NCBI RefSeq assembly: GCF_014648175.1 | Contig: NZ_BMQP01000003.1 | Location: 124,001 to 188,000, forward strand | Origin: Planobispora rosea | GTDB taxonomy: Bacteria > Actinomycetota > Actinomycetes > Streptosporangiales > Streptosporangiaceae | DNA length: 64,000 nucleotides | Reading direction: 5' to 3' | Shown: positions 10,269 through 20,850 of the stretch, one piece after another | How positions within the stretch are numbered: position 1 is the first letter of the stretch | Layout of the letters: each line of letters opens with the position of its first letter | Notes under the pieces: model-generated | What the model was told of the DNA's origin: nothing | Databases searched by the model: none | The model's input: the letters and a program-made list of their open reading frames with translations, nothing else | Program-made: the position numbers and the translations under genes

Positions 10269-12338
10269 GTGCCGAAAGCCACGGACCTTACCAAACGCCT
10301 GTTCATCGGGCGTGCGTTGCGCAGTACGCAGCTGCACGAGCAGCTGCTTCCCAAGCGCATCGCGTTGCCCGTGTTCGCCAGCGACGCGCTCTCCTCCGTG
10401 GCCTACGCCCCGCAGGAGATCCTCGTCATCCTCTCGCTGGCCGGGCTCTCGTTCTACAACTTCAGTCCATGGGTCGCGGCCGCCGTCGTCGTGGTGATGC
10501 TCACGGTCGTCGCGTCCTACCGGCAGAACGTGCACGCCTACCCCAGCGGGGGCGGCGACTACGAGGTCGCCAACGTCAACCTGGGCCGCAACGCCGGCCT
10601 CACGGTGGCCAGCGCGCTCATGGTGGACTACGTGCTCACCGTCGCCGTCTCCGTGGCCAACGGCGTCGACTACGTCGGCGCCACGATCCCGTTCGTCGCC
10701 GAGCACAAGCCGCTGGTCGCGATCGCCATCGTCGGCGTGCTGACACTGGTGAACCTGCGGGGCATCCGCGAGTCCGGGGTGGCCTTCGCCGTCCCCGTCT
10801 ACGCCTTCATGGCCGCGGTCCTCGGCCTCATCGTCTGCGGGTTCTTCCGGCTCTACGTCCTGGGCCACGAGCTGCGCGCGCCCACCGCCGGCTACGAGAT
10901 CATCGCCGAGCAGACCAACCTGACCTCCTTCGCCGCGGCCTTCCTGGTCCTGCGCGCCTTCTCCTCCGGTTGCGCCGCGCTGACCGGCGTCGAGGCCATC
11001 AGCAACGGCGTGCCCGCCTTCCGCAAGCCCAGGAGCAAGAACGCCGCCAAGACGCTGCTGATGATGGGCCTGATCGCGGTGACGATGTTCAGCGGCATCA
11101 TCACCCTGGGCCTGGCCTCGGGCGTCAAGCTCGCCGAGCCCGCGTACGCGGCCCGCGACGTGCTCATCGACGGCCATCCCGCCGGGGTCGACTACCACCA
11201 GCAGCCGATCATCGCGCAGGTCGCCGAGGCGGTCTTCGGCAGCGGGTCGGTCCTGTTCTACGCCGTCGCCGCCATCACCGCGCTGATCCTGTTCCTGGCC
11301 GCCAACACGGCCTACAACGGCTTCCCGGTACTCGGCTCGATCCTCGCCCAGGACCGCTACCTCCCCCGCCAGCTGCACACCCGGGGCGACCGGCTGGCCT
11401 TCTCCAACGGCATCGTCATCCTGGCGGCCGGGGCCGCCCTGCTGGTGTGGGGCTTCCAGGCCGACGTCAGCCGCCTGCTCAACCTCTACATCGTCGGCGT
11501 GTTCGTGTCCTTCACGCTGAGCCAGATCGGCATGGTCCGGCACTGGACCCGGCACCTGAGGACCGAGACCGACCTAGGGGTCCGGCTGCGGATGCAGCGC
11601 TCGCGGGTCATCAACTTCTTCGGCGGTGTGATGACCGGCCTGGTGCTTCTGGTCGTGCTGGTCACCAAGTTCACCCACGGCGCGTGGATCGTCTGCGTGG
11701 CCATGCCGCTGCTGTTCCTGATGATGAAGGGCATCCACCGCCACTACGAGAACGTCTCCCGCGAGCTCTCGGCGGACGACCCCCAGGGGGACGAGTCGAT
11801 GTTGCCGGCCCGCAACCACGCCGTCGTCCTGGTCTCCAAGATTCACAAGCCGACCCTGCGCGCCCTGGCCTACGCCCGCGCGACCCGGCCCTCCACCCTG
11901 GAGGCGGTCACCGTGGGCGTGGAGGGCGAGGAGGCCCGGGCGCTGCAGGAGGAGTGGGAACGGCGGGGCATCCCGGTGCCGCTGAAGACGCTCGACTCCC
12001 CCTACCGGGAGATCACCCGTCCCATCCTGGAGTACGTCAAGTCGCTGCGCCGCCGCTCGCCGCGCGACGTGGTGAGCGTCTACATCCCCGAGTACGTCGT
12101 CGGACGCTGGTGGGAGCACATCCTGCACAACCAGAGCGCGCTGCGCCTGAAGGGCCGCCTGCTGTTCCAGCCCGGCGTGATGGTGATCAGCGTGCCCTGG
12201 CAGCTGCACTCCTCCGACCGCCTGAAGAGCCGCCCCGAGCCCTTCGCCCCCGGCGCGGCCCGCCGTCCCCGGCACGAGACGGCCAGGCGCGAGACGGCTC
12301 GGCATGAGACGGCCCGGGACGGCGACGGCAAGGCATAA
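10269..12338 (+). CDS. KimA-like APC-family K+ permease
   Basis: A 689-residue APC-superfamily permease with about twelve hydrophobic segments to residue 470, then a cytoplasmic C-terminal domain. FASDALSSVAYAPQEIL near 37-53 and YPSGGGDYEVANVNLG near 95-110 are typical of the branch containing Bacillus KimA, a proton-coupled potassium importer inhibited by c-di-AMP. The soluble tail (residues 510-650) matches the regulatory region seen in that family. The adjacent TrkA pair supports a potassium role. Substrate is inferred; broad amino-acid permease naming is common in databases. GTG start with only a weak ribosome site. Confidence 0.82.
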   Translation: MPKATDLTKRLFIGRALRSTQLHEQLLPKRIALPVFASDALSSVAYAPQEILVILSLAGLSFYNFSPWVAAAVVVVMLTVVASYRQNVHAYPSGGGDYEVANVNLGRNAGLTVASALMVDYVLTVAVSVANGVDYVGATIPFVAEHKPLVAIAIVGVLTLVNLRGIRESGVAFAVPVYAFMAAVLGLIVCGFFRLYVLGHELRAPTAGYEIIAEQTNLTSFAAAFLVLRAFSSGCAALTGVEAISNGVPAFRKPRSKNAAKTLLMMGLIAVTMFSGIITLGLASGVKLAEPAYAARDVLIDGHPAGVDYHQQPIIAQVAEAVFGSGSVLFYAVAAITALILFLAANTAYNGFPVLGSILAQDRYLPRQLHTRGDRLAFSNGIVILAAGAALLVWGFQADVSRLLNLYIVGVFVSFTLSQIGMVRHWTRHLRTETDLGVRLRMQRSRVINFFGGVMTGLVLLVVLVTKFTHGAWIVCVAMPLLFLMMKGIHRHYENVSRELSADDPQGDESMLPARNHAVVLVSKIHKPTLRALAYARATRPSTLEAVTVGVEGEEARALQEEWERRGIPVPLKTLDSPYREITRPILEYVKSLRRRSPRDVVSVYIPEYVVGRWWEHILHNQSALRLKGRLLFQPGVMVISVPWQLHSSDRLKSRPEPFAPGAARRPRHETARRETARHETARDGDGKA

Positions 12339-12412
12339 CCTTTCTAGACGGCTCTGCGGCAGCAGGGAGGCTCGCACAGGCGACACGACGACACGACGGG
12401 ACGACGGGGACG

Positions 12413-13660
<1,248 letters not shown>

Positions 13661-13781
13661 GCTCTGACCCGGAGCCGCGCAGCACATCACCCCGGGGGAC
13701 CCCCGGGTGGTCCTCCTCCGGTTCCGCGCACGGGATGCGCACGACGGTGGAAGCGTCCCGGAAGGCCGCGGGAGAGTCCTG

Positions 13782-14945
13782 TCACAGCGGGGGTGAGCTC
13801 AGCAGGCGCAGCACGTCGAGTGACGGGGTGGCGCCCCGTGTGGAGAGCCAGGCCAGGTCGTGACGGGTGGCGAAGTCCACGAGTTTGCGGGCGTCGGCGG
13901 GGGACAGATCGCCGGGGCTGACCAGGACGGGGGTGAGGGCGACCAGGCCCGAGGCGGTGGGCGCACCCAGGGCCTCGGCGACCTGCGGCTCGGCGGCCCG
14001 GACCGCCGCGGCGACGGGGCGCAGGCGGCTCTGGCCGGCGTGGGCGGGCCGGATCGGGACGAGGAGGTTGACGGCGGAGATCCGGACCCCGGCCTCCCGG
14101 GTGGTCCGCACCATCATCTGGTCACGCGGGGACAGGCCCGTCCCGGTCGCGGGGAGGGTGAAGCTCACCGTGAGGGGGCGCCCGGCGCCCCGGAACTCCC
14201 GCTGCAACGCCGTGATCGCCTCGGCGCGCCGCACGATGGCCGCGTGGTCGGCCGAGTCCTGGACCTCGAAGTCGACATGGGTCGCGCCGTGGACGCTCAC
14301 CGCCTGGCGGTAGGCGGAGGCGAGGGAGCCCGGCGAGGCGCAGGCGGAGGCGAGCTCCCTGCCCATCGGGCCGCCGAAGACCAGCCCGGCCTCGCCGCCC
14401 ATCGCGCGCAGGAGGTCCAGCCGGGCCGTGACCGGGACGGTGCCCGGGTCCTGGACACCGCCCCACCCGGGGGTGCAGCCGTTCCGGCCGGCGGTGAGAT
14501 GGCCGAGGACGAACCAGCGGGCGTCCCCGGGCCGGACGGTCCGGGGCAGGTCGAAGAGCGGCTCGCGGACCGCGTCGACGAACGTCACGAAGCCGGACGG
14601 TCCACCGGGAGCCGGGGAGAGCGGGGACGCCGGGGAGTCGGAGGCGGCGCCCGGCGGGCTCACCGGAACGCCGGAGCCGGAGGCGGACCGGGCCTCGGCC
14701 GCGGGTTCGCCGGAGACGACGGACCTGCGCCCGGCCGGGGAGCCGCCGCCGGACGCGGGCTCTGCGCCCCCGGAGTGCGCGGCCTGGGCGGGCGTGGCCC
14801 ACTCGTCGGTCTCGGTCGGCAACATCCAGACCGCGGCACCGGTCACCGCGGCCAGGGCGACCGAGGCGAGCGCGGTGAAGGAGCGGGGGAGAGTGCCCGG
14901 CTCGCGGGCATGGCGAGCGGCGGGACGGTCTGTCGCCAGGGGCAT
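13782..14945 (-). CDS. Secreted or anchored GH18-like (chitinase-fold) protein, probably degenerate
   Basis: A 387-residue protein with an N-terminal hydrophobic segment (SFTALASVALAAVTGAAVWM near 24-43), a Pro/Ser/Gly-rich linker to about residue 130, then a TIM-barrel domain like actinomycete chitinase-like proteins. The GH18 catalytic stretch DxxDxDxE appears only as THVDFEVQD, so the catalytic acid at the end is Gln and chitinase activity is doubtful. The ATG at 14945 follows GGTGGAGG. It is divergent from the F420 oxidoreductase gene. It may bind glycans rather than cut them. Confidence 0.65.
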   Translation of the reverse strand: MPLATDRPAARHAREPGTLPRSFTALASVALAAVTGAAVWMLPTETDEWATPAQAAHSGGAEPASGGGSPAGRRSVVSGEPAAEARSASGSGVPVSPPGAASDSPASPLSPAPGGPSGFVTFVDAVREPLFDLPRTVRPGDARWFVLGHLTAGRNGCTPGWGGVQDPGTVPVTARLDLLRAMGGEAGLVFGGPMGRELASACASPGSLASAYRQAVSVHGATHVDFEVQDSADHAAIVRRAEAITALQREFRGAGRPLTVSFTLPATGTGLSPRDQMMVRTTREAGVRISAVNLLVPIRPAHAGQSRLRPVAAAVRAAEPQVAEALGAPTASGLVALTPVLVSPGDLSPADARKLVDFATRHDLAWLSTRGATPSLDVLRLLSSPPL

Positions 14946-15014
14946 GTGCCTCCACCTTCTCGACGACACCGGCTTCTTGGACGACCTTTGGGACGACACC
15001 GGACGATCGCTTAA

Positions 15015-15041
15015 GGTGCTCGTTCAATTACCCAGAGCACC
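15015..15041. promoter_or_regulatory. Inverted repeat in a divergent promoter region
   Basis: GGTGCTC and GAGCACC form 7-bp arms 13 bp apart, in the AT-richer 179 bp between the GH18-like gene and the F420 oxidoreductase gene. Possible operator; no regulator is adjacent. Confidence 0.35.
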
Positions 15042-15124
15042 GGGAGTTCGAACGTTAGCAAGCGGTCGCGCCGCGCCGTGAGCTTTCTGCGGATGGCGTC
15101 CGGAGTGCCCGGATAATAGGGGCC

Positions 15125-16048
15125 ATGAAGTTGAGGATCTTCACCGAGCCGCAGCAGGGCGGCACCTACGACGAGCTGCTGGCGGTCGCGCGGACCTCGG
15201 AGCGGCTGGGGTTCGACGCCTTCTTCCGTTCCGACCACTACATGCGGATCGGGCCGGGCGACCACGGCTCCGGATCGACCGACGCCTGGCTGACTCTCGC
15301 GGGCCTGGCCCGGGAGACCTCCACGATCAGGCTCGGCACGCTGGTCACCCCGGCGACCTTCCGGCTGCCCGGGGTGCTGGCCATCAGCGTGGCCCAGGTG
15401 GACCAGATGAGCGGCGGCCGGGTCGAGCTGGGCCTGGGCACCGGCTGGTTCGATGCCGAGCACACGGCGTACGGGGTGCCGTTCCCGCCGGTCAGCGAGC
15501 GTTTCTCCCGGTTCGAGGAGCAGCTGGAGATCCTCACCGGCCTCTGGACCACTCCCGTGGGCAAGACCTTCTCCTTCGAGGGCTCCCACTACCGGCTCGC
15601 CGACTCCCCCGCCCTGCCCAAGCCCGTGCAGAGCCCCCGGCCGCCGATCATCATCGGCGGGTTCGGGGCGCGGCGGACGCCGAGGCTGGCCGCCCGCTTC
15701 GCCGACGAGTACAACCTGCCGTTCCGCACCCTTGAGGACACGGCCGTCGGCTTCGACCGGGTCCGGGAGGCGTGCGAGGCGCAGGGCCGGTCCTCGATCG
15801 TGTTCTCGGTCGCGCAGACCGTCTGCGTCGGCTCCGACGACGCCGAACTCGCGCGCCGGGCCGGGGCCATCGGGCAGGATGTGGCCGACCTGCGGGCCGG
15901 AGGGCTGGCGGGCACACCCGCCGAGGTGGTCGAGAAGATCGGGAAGTTCGCCGAGCTGGGCGCCGAGCGGGTCTACCTGCAGGTGATGGACCTGGGCGAT
16001 CTGGACCACCTGGAGCTCATCGCCGCCGAGGTCCTGCCGCACGTGTAG
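15125..16048 (+). CDS. LLM-class F420-dependent oxidoreductase
   Basis: A 307-residue luciferase-like TIM-barrel oxidoreductase. GFDAFFRSDHY near 29-39, RLGTLVTPATFRLPGVLA near 75-92, and GLGTGWFDAEH near 106-116 are typical of the actinobacterial F420-binding branch. It probably moves hydride to or from coenzyme F420 on an unknown substrate. It is a single gene ending 68 bp before hen1 and not obviously part of that operon. Confidence 0.85.
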   Translation: MKLRIFTEPQQGGTYDELLAVARTSERLGFDAFFRSDHYMRIGPGDHGSGSTDAWLTLAGLARETSTIRLGTLVTPATFRLPGVLAISVAQVDQMSGGRVELGLGTGWFDAEHTAYGVPFPPVSERFSRFEEQLEILTGLWTTPVGKTFSFEGSHYRLADSPALPKPVQSPRPPIIIGGFGARRTPRLAARFADEYNLPFRTLEDTAVGFDRVREACEAQGRSSIVFSVAQTVCVGSDDAELARRAGAIGQDVADLRAGGLAGTPAEVVEKIGKFAELGAERVYLQVMDLGDLDHLELIAAEVLPHV

Positions 16049-16116
16049 CGCGATCGCATGATCACACTCGGGATAATCGCTGGTCGGGCGGGTCCGGCTA
16101 AGTCATACTTTCCCGG

Positions 16117-17694
16117 GTGTTGCTCACCATCTCCACGACCGCAAGGCCCGCCACCGACCTCGGATTCCTGCTGCACAAGCATCCGGACCGGGTCCAGGAG
16201 TTCGGCCAGTCATACGGCGTGGCCCGAGTCTTCTACCCGGAGGCGAGCGAGGAGCGCTGCACGGCGGCGCTCATGCTCGACGTCGACCCGGTCCGGCTGG
16301 TGCGTTCACGCGGTCGTTCCACATCCGACTACGCCCTGGGGCAGTACGTCAACGACCGGCCCTACGCCGCCTCGTCGCTGCTGGCCGGGGCGCTGGCGGA
16401 CGTCTTCCGCACGGCCCGCGCGGGCCGCTGCAACGCCCGCCCGGAGCTGGCGGCCGGGCCGATCCCTCTGGAGGTCACGCTTCCCGCGCTGCCCTGCCGG
16501 GGCGGACCTGAGCTGGCGCACCGGCTGTTCGAGCCGCTGGGCTGGGAGGCCGACGCGCGGGCCGTACCGCTGGACGAGGGGTTCCCCGAGTGGGGGGACT
16601 CCCGTTACGTACGGCTGGCGCTGCGCGGCGAGGTCCGGCTGGCCGACGCGCTCAACCAGCTCTACGTGCTGCTGCCCGTCCTGGACGACGCCAAGCACTA
16701 CTGGATCGCCCCCGACGAGGTGGACAAGCTCATCCGCGCGGGGGAGTCGTGGCTGGCCGCGCACCCCGAGAGGAGCCTGATCACCCGCCGCTACCTCGGC
16801 CGTCGCTGGGCTCTGGCCCGCGCGGCCTTCGCCCGTCTCGCCGAGCTCGGCGACGACGTGGAGGAGGCCCTGGAGCCGCCCATCGAGGAGGAGCCGGCCG
16901 TTTCTCCGGAGGAGTTCCCCGAGCCGCTCCCGGAAGAGGCCCCCGCCGACCTGCCTCCCGTCCTCGGCCCCGGCCTCGGAACCCCCACCGCCCCGGCCGG
17001 GGGTGATGGTTCTGCGGCGCCGGGGGAGACGTTTTCCGCGCCCGAGGCGGAGGGCGGGACCGAGGCCGGGGCCGAGGGGGCCGGGCGGCGGCCGCTGAAC
17101 GTGACGCGGCGGGAGGCGGTGGTCGGCGTGCTCCGGGAGCTGGGCGCGCGCACGGTCATCGACCTGGGCTGCGGGACCGGTCAGCTGGTCGGGGCGCTGC
17201 TGGCGGACTCCGCCTTCACCAGGGTCGCGGGGACGGACGTGTCGGCGCAGGCGCTGACCGTCGCCGCCAGGAAGCTCAGGCTCGACCGCATGCCCGAGCG
17301 GCAGCGGGAACGGCTGGAGCTGTTCCAGGGCGCGCTGACCTACGCCGACGACCGGTTCGCCGGATACGACGCGGCCGTGCTCATGGAGGTCGTCGAGCAC
17401 GTCGACCCCCCGCGCCTGCCGGCGCTGGAGCGGGTGGTCTTCGGCACGGCCCGTCCCCGGCACGCCGTCGTGACCACGCCCAACGCGGAGTACAACGTGC
17501 GCTACGAGTTCCTGACGGGCATGCGCCACCCCGACCACCGCTTCGAGTGGACCCGGGCCGAGTTCGCGGCCTGGGCGGCGAAGGTGTGCGGGGAGTACCG
17601 CTACACCGTCGCCTTCCGCCCGGTCGGGGACGACGACCCCGAGGTGGGCCCGCCCACGCAGATGGCCGTCTTCACGCTGGAGGGAGCGGAATGA
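16117..17694 (+). CDS. hen1: 3'-terminal RNA ribose 2'-O-methyltransferase Hen1
   Basis: A 525-residue bacterial Hen1. The N-terminal half (1-250) is the bacterial Hen1 domain that partners Pnkp (LLTISTTARPATDLGFLLHK start; QYVNDRPYAASS near 70). A Pro/Glu-rich linker (255-325) leads to a SAM methyltransferase domain with IDLGCGTGQLVGALL near 348 and the metal-binding EVVEHVDPP near 426. It methylates the 2'-OH at the 3' end of cleaved RNA so that the rejoined RNA resists a second cut. Its stop overlaps the pnkp start by 4 nt (ATGA). Confidence 0.95.
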   Translation: MLLTISTTARPATDLGFLLHKHPDRVQEFGQSYGVARVFYPEASEERCTAALMLDVDPVRLVRSRGRSTSDYALGQYVNDRPYAASSLLAGALADVFRTARAGRCNARPELAAGPIPLEVTLPALPCRGGPELAHRLFEPLGWEADARAVPLDEGFPEWGDSRYVRLALRGEVRLADALNQLYVLLPVLDDAKHYWIAPDEVDKLIRAGESWLAAHPERSLITRRYLGRRWALARAAFARLAELGDDVEEALEPPIEEEPAVSPEEFPEPLPEEAPADLPPVLGPGLGTPTAPAGGDGSAAPGETFSAPEAEGGTEAGAEGAGRRPLNVTRREAVVGVLRELGARTVIDLGCGTGQLVGALLADSAFTRVAGTDVSAQALTVAARKLRLDRMPERQRERLELFQGALTYADDRFAGYDAAVLMEVVEHVDPPRLPALERVVFGTARPRHAVVTTPNAEYNVRYEFLTGMRHPDHRFEWTRAEFAAWAAKVCGEYRYTVAFRPVGDDDPEVGPPTQMAVFTLEGAE

Positions 17695-20285
17695 CCGAGA
17701 TCGCGGTTCCGGCGATGTCGCTGGTCGTGCTCGTCGGGGTGTCCGGGAGCGGGAAGTCGACCTTCGCGCGCAAGCACTTCGCGCCGACCCAGGTCATCTC
17801 CTCGGACTTCTGCCGCGGCCTGGTCGCCGACGACGAGAACGACCAGGCGGCCACGTCGGACGCCTTCGACGTGCTCCACTACATCGTGCGCACCCGGCTC
17901 AAGCGGGGCCTGCTCACGGTCGTGGACGCCACCAACGTCCAGTGGGAGGCGCGCAGGCAGCTGATCGACCTCGGCAAGTCCCAGGACGTGCTGGTCGACG
18001 CGATCGTCCTCGACGTCCCCGAGGAGGTCGCGGTCGAGCGCAACGAGACGCGGCCCGACCGGGACTTCGGGGCGCACGTGGTACGGCGCCAGCGCAAGGA
18101 GCTGAAGCGCTCCCTGGGGAAGATCTCCCGGGACGGCTTCCGCCGGGTCCACGTACTGCGCGGCGTGGAGGAGATCGAGGCCGCCACGGTCGTCACCGAG
18201 AAGGCATGGACCGACCGGCGCGAGCTGACCGGGCCGTTCGACATCATCGGCGACGTGCACGGCTGCCGTGCCGAGCTGGAGACGCTCCTGCGCGAGCTGG
18301 GCTGGGAGATCGAGCCCGGCGGCACCGGCGCGTCCCACCCGGAGGGCCGCACGGCGGTGTTCGTCGGCGACCTCGTGGACCGCGGGCCGGACACGCCGGG
18401 CGTGCTCCGGCTGGTCATGGGCATGGCCGCGGCCGGGACCGCGCTGTGCGTGTCGGGCAACCACGAGCAGAAGCTCGCCCGCGCGCTCAACGGACGCAAG
18501 GTGCGCGTCGCCCACGGCCTGCAGGAGTCGCTGGACCAGCTCGCCGCCGAGCCCGAGGAGTTCCGCAGCGCCGCGCTGGCGTTCATGGACGGCCTGATCA
18601 GCCACTACCAGCTCGACGGAGGCCGGCTCGTGGTCGCGCACGCCGGGCTGAAGGAGGCCTACCACGGCCGCGCCTCCGGCCGGGTGCGCTCCTTCGCGCT
18701 GTACGGCGACACCACCGGCGAGACCGACGAGTACGGCCTGCCGGTCCGCTACCCCTGGGCACGTGAGTACCGGGGCCGGGCGATGGTCGTCTACGGGCAC
18801 ACGCCGGTCCCCGAGGCCGAGTGGATCAACAACACGATCTGCCTCGACACCGGCGTGGTGTTCGGCGGGAAGCTGACCGCGCTGCGCTACCCGAGCCGGG
18901 AGATCGTCTCGGTGCCCGCGCAGCGGGTCTGGTACGAGCCGGCCAGGCCGCTGTCCGCGCCCGGCTACCGCGACCCCGGCATGTTGTCCATCACCGACGT
19001 CCAGGGCACCAAGCACATCGAGGTGCGCCACGGCGGCGGCCGGATCAAGGTCAGGGAGGAGAACGCCGCCGCCGCGCTGGAGATCATGAGCCGGTTCGCG
19101 GTGGACCCGCGCTGGCTGGTCTACCTGCCGCCGACCATGGCCCCGCCGGAGACCTCCCGGCTGGACGGCTACCTGGAGCACCCGGCCGAGGCGTTCGACG
19201 AGTTCGCGGCGGCCGGGGTGGGCCGGGTGGTGTGCGAGGAGAAGCACATGGGCTCGCGGGCGGTGGCCGTACTGGCCAGGGACCCCGAGGCCGCGCAGGC
19301 GCGGTTCGGGGTCGGGGACGGGAGCACGGGCGCGGTCTACACCCGCACCGGGCGGCCGTTCTTCGACGACCCGGCGGTCGCCGGCGGGCTCGTCGACCGG
19401 CTCCGGCGGGCGTGCGCGCCGCTCATGGACGAGCTGGGCACGGACTGGCTGGTGCTGGACTGCGAGCTGCTGCCCTGGTCGGCCAAGGCGGAGGGGCTGA
19501 TCCGCAGCCAGTACGCGTCGGTGGGCGCCGCGGCCCGCACCGCCCTGCCGGAGGCCCTCGCGGTGCTGGAAGCGGCGGCCGGGCGTGGCCTGGATGTGGG
19601 CGGTCTGCTGGACCACACCCGACGCCGTCTGGACAACGCTGCCCGGTTCCGGGACGCCTATGCGCGTTACTGCTGGCCGGTCTCCGGCCTGGACGGCCTG
19701 CGGGTGGCGCCGTTCCAGATCCTCGCGTGCGAGGGCCGGGCGACCGCGGCGACCGAGCCGCACCCCTGGCACCTGGACCTGCTGGCCCGCCTGGACGACC
19801 CGCTGATCGCGCCCACCCGGCACGTCTACGTCGACCTGGACTCGGAGGAGTCGAGGCGGGCGGCGACCGCCTGGTGGGAGGAGCTGACGGCCGGGGGCGG
19901 GGAGGGCATGGTGGTCAAGCCGGTCACCGTGCCCGCCGAGCCCGAGGTGACGCCGGGCCGTACCGGAGAGGCCGGACCGGACGGTGAGCCCGAGGGCGGG
20001 ACGGGGTCGCCCCGGGCGAAGGCGCGCGTGGACCGGGTGCAGCCCGGCGTCAAGGTGCGCGGGCGGGAGTACCTGCGGATCATCTACGGCCCCGACTACA
20101 CCGAGAGCCTCGACGTCCTGCGCAACCGCTTCCTCGGCCGCAAGCGCTCCCTGGCCCTGCGCGAGCACGCGCTCGGGCTGGAGGCGCTGTCCCGGCTGGC
20201 CGAGGGGGAGCCGCTCTGGCGGGTGCACGAGCCGGTCTTCGCCGTCCTGGCCCTGGAGTCGGAGCCGGTGGACCCCCGGCTCTGA
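17691..20285 (+). CDS. pnkp: Polynucleotide kinase-phosphatase / RNA ligase Pnkp
   Basis: An 864-residue three-domain RNA end-healing and sealing enzyme. The kinase has a P-loop GVSGSGKSTF near residue 16; the metallophosphatase has DIIGDVHGC, GDLVDRGPD, SGNHEQK and YGHTPV between about 180 and 370; the ligase has the adenylated Lys in EEKHMGS near 516 and GMVVKP near 741. A Gly/Glu-rich insert (about 750-775) interrupts the ligase before VKVRGREYLRI. With Hen1 it repairs RNA cut by ribotoxins such as anticodon nucleases. The ATG overlaps the hen1 stop. Confidence 0.96.
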   Translation: MTEIAVPAMSLVVLVGVSGSGKSTFARKHFAPTQVISSDFCRGLVADDENDQAATSDAFDVLHYIVRTRLKRGLLTVVDATNVQWEARRQLIDLGKSQDVLVDAIVLDVPEEVAVERNETRPDRDFGAHVVRRQRKELKRSLGKISRDGFRRVHVLRGVEEIEAATVVTEKAWTDRRELTGPFDIIGDVHGCRAELETLLRELGWEIEPGGTGASHPEGRTAVFVGDLVDRGPDTPGVLRLVMGMAAAGTALCVSGNHEQKLARALNGRKVRVAHGLQESLDQLAAEPEEFRSAALAFMDGLISHYQLDGGRLVVAHAGLKEAYHGRASGRVRSFALYGDTTGETDEYGLPVRYPWAREYRGRAMVVYGHTPVPEAEWINNTICLDTGVVFGGKLTALRYPSREIVSVPAQRVWYEPARPLSAPGYRDPGMLSITDVQGTKHIEVRHGGGRIKVREENAAAALEIMSRFAVDPRWLVYLPPTMAPPETSRLDGYLEHPAEAFDEFAAAGVGRVVCEEKHMGSRAVAVLARDPEAAQARFGVGDGSTGAVYTRTGRPFFDDPAVAGGLVDRLRRACAPLMDELGTDWLVLDCELLPWSAKAEGLIRSQYASVGAAARTALPEALAVLEAAAGRGLDVGGLLDHTRRRLDNAARFRDAYARYCWPVSGLDGLRVAPFQILACEGRATAATEPHPWHLDLLARLDDPLIAPTRHVYVDLDSEESRRAATAWWEELTAGGGEGMVVKPVTVPAEPEVTPGRTGEAGPDGEPEGGTGSPRAKARVDRVQPGVKVRGREYLRIIYGPDYTESLDVLRNRFLGRKRSLALREHALGLEALSRLAEGEPLWRVHEPVFAVLALESEPVDPRL

Positions 20286-20292
20286 GCGTGCG

Positions 20293-20325
20293 GGCCCGCA
20301 CGGACATCCCACGTCCGTGCGGGCC
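20293..20325 (+). terminator. Hairpin terminator after hen1-pnkp
   Basis: A perfect 13-bp stem (GGCCCGCACGGAC with its complement) around a 7-nt loop begins 8 nt after the pnkp stop. Confidence 0.8.
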
Positions 20326-20452
20326 GCCGTACCGGGGACGGTCCGGTACGGCCGACCGTGGCGTTGTGGAGGACACGTTCCCCCGGTACGGCCCCGGGCC
20401 GCACTCCGCCGGTTGATTTGCGGCTTTTGACGGCAATGTGAAGGATGCGGCG

Positions 20453-20821
20453 ATGATCACCCCCAGCCGCTTCCGGCGTCGTTCCTTCGCCCTCTTCCTC
20501 GCCGCCGGGCGGGTGCTCGGCACGTACGTTCCGGGGATGGGATGGGCGCTCACCGCGATCACTCTGCTCAGCCACCGCCAGGCGGTCACGCCCGATCGCC
20601 TGCTGGGCCGGACGGGGGCCACGCTGTTCGTGATCGCGGGTCTGGCTGAGGCCGTCGAGGGGCCGCTGAGGTCGCTCGCCGAGGTGCTCGCCGAAGGGGT
20701 GAGCCCGCTCCCGGTCCTGGTGCTGGGCACGGCGGGCGCGCTCGCCGCCGCCGTGCCGCTGGTACGGGTCCGTGCCCGGGCGGGAACGGAGGAGCCGACG
20801 GCGGTGGTCCGGGATGCGTGA
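20453..20821 (+). CDS. Small membrane protein of unknown function
   Basis: A 122-residue hydrophobic protein with about three membrane segments (FALFLAAGRVLGTYVPGMGW, TGATLFVIAGLAEAV, PVLVLGTAGALAAAVPLV). The ATG at 20453 follows GAAGGA by 7 nt, preferred over a GTG five codons earlier. It lies just before mug. I do not recognise the family. Confidence 0.55.
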   Translation: MITPSRFRRRSFALFLAAGRVLGTYVPGMGWALTAITLLSHRQAVTPDRLLGRTGATLFVIAGLAEAVEGPLRSLAEVLAEGVSPLPVLVLGTAGALAAAVPLVRVRARAGTEEPTAVVRDA

Positions 20822-20850
20822 AATCCGTCCGTGAGGGGAGGGAAGCGTTC

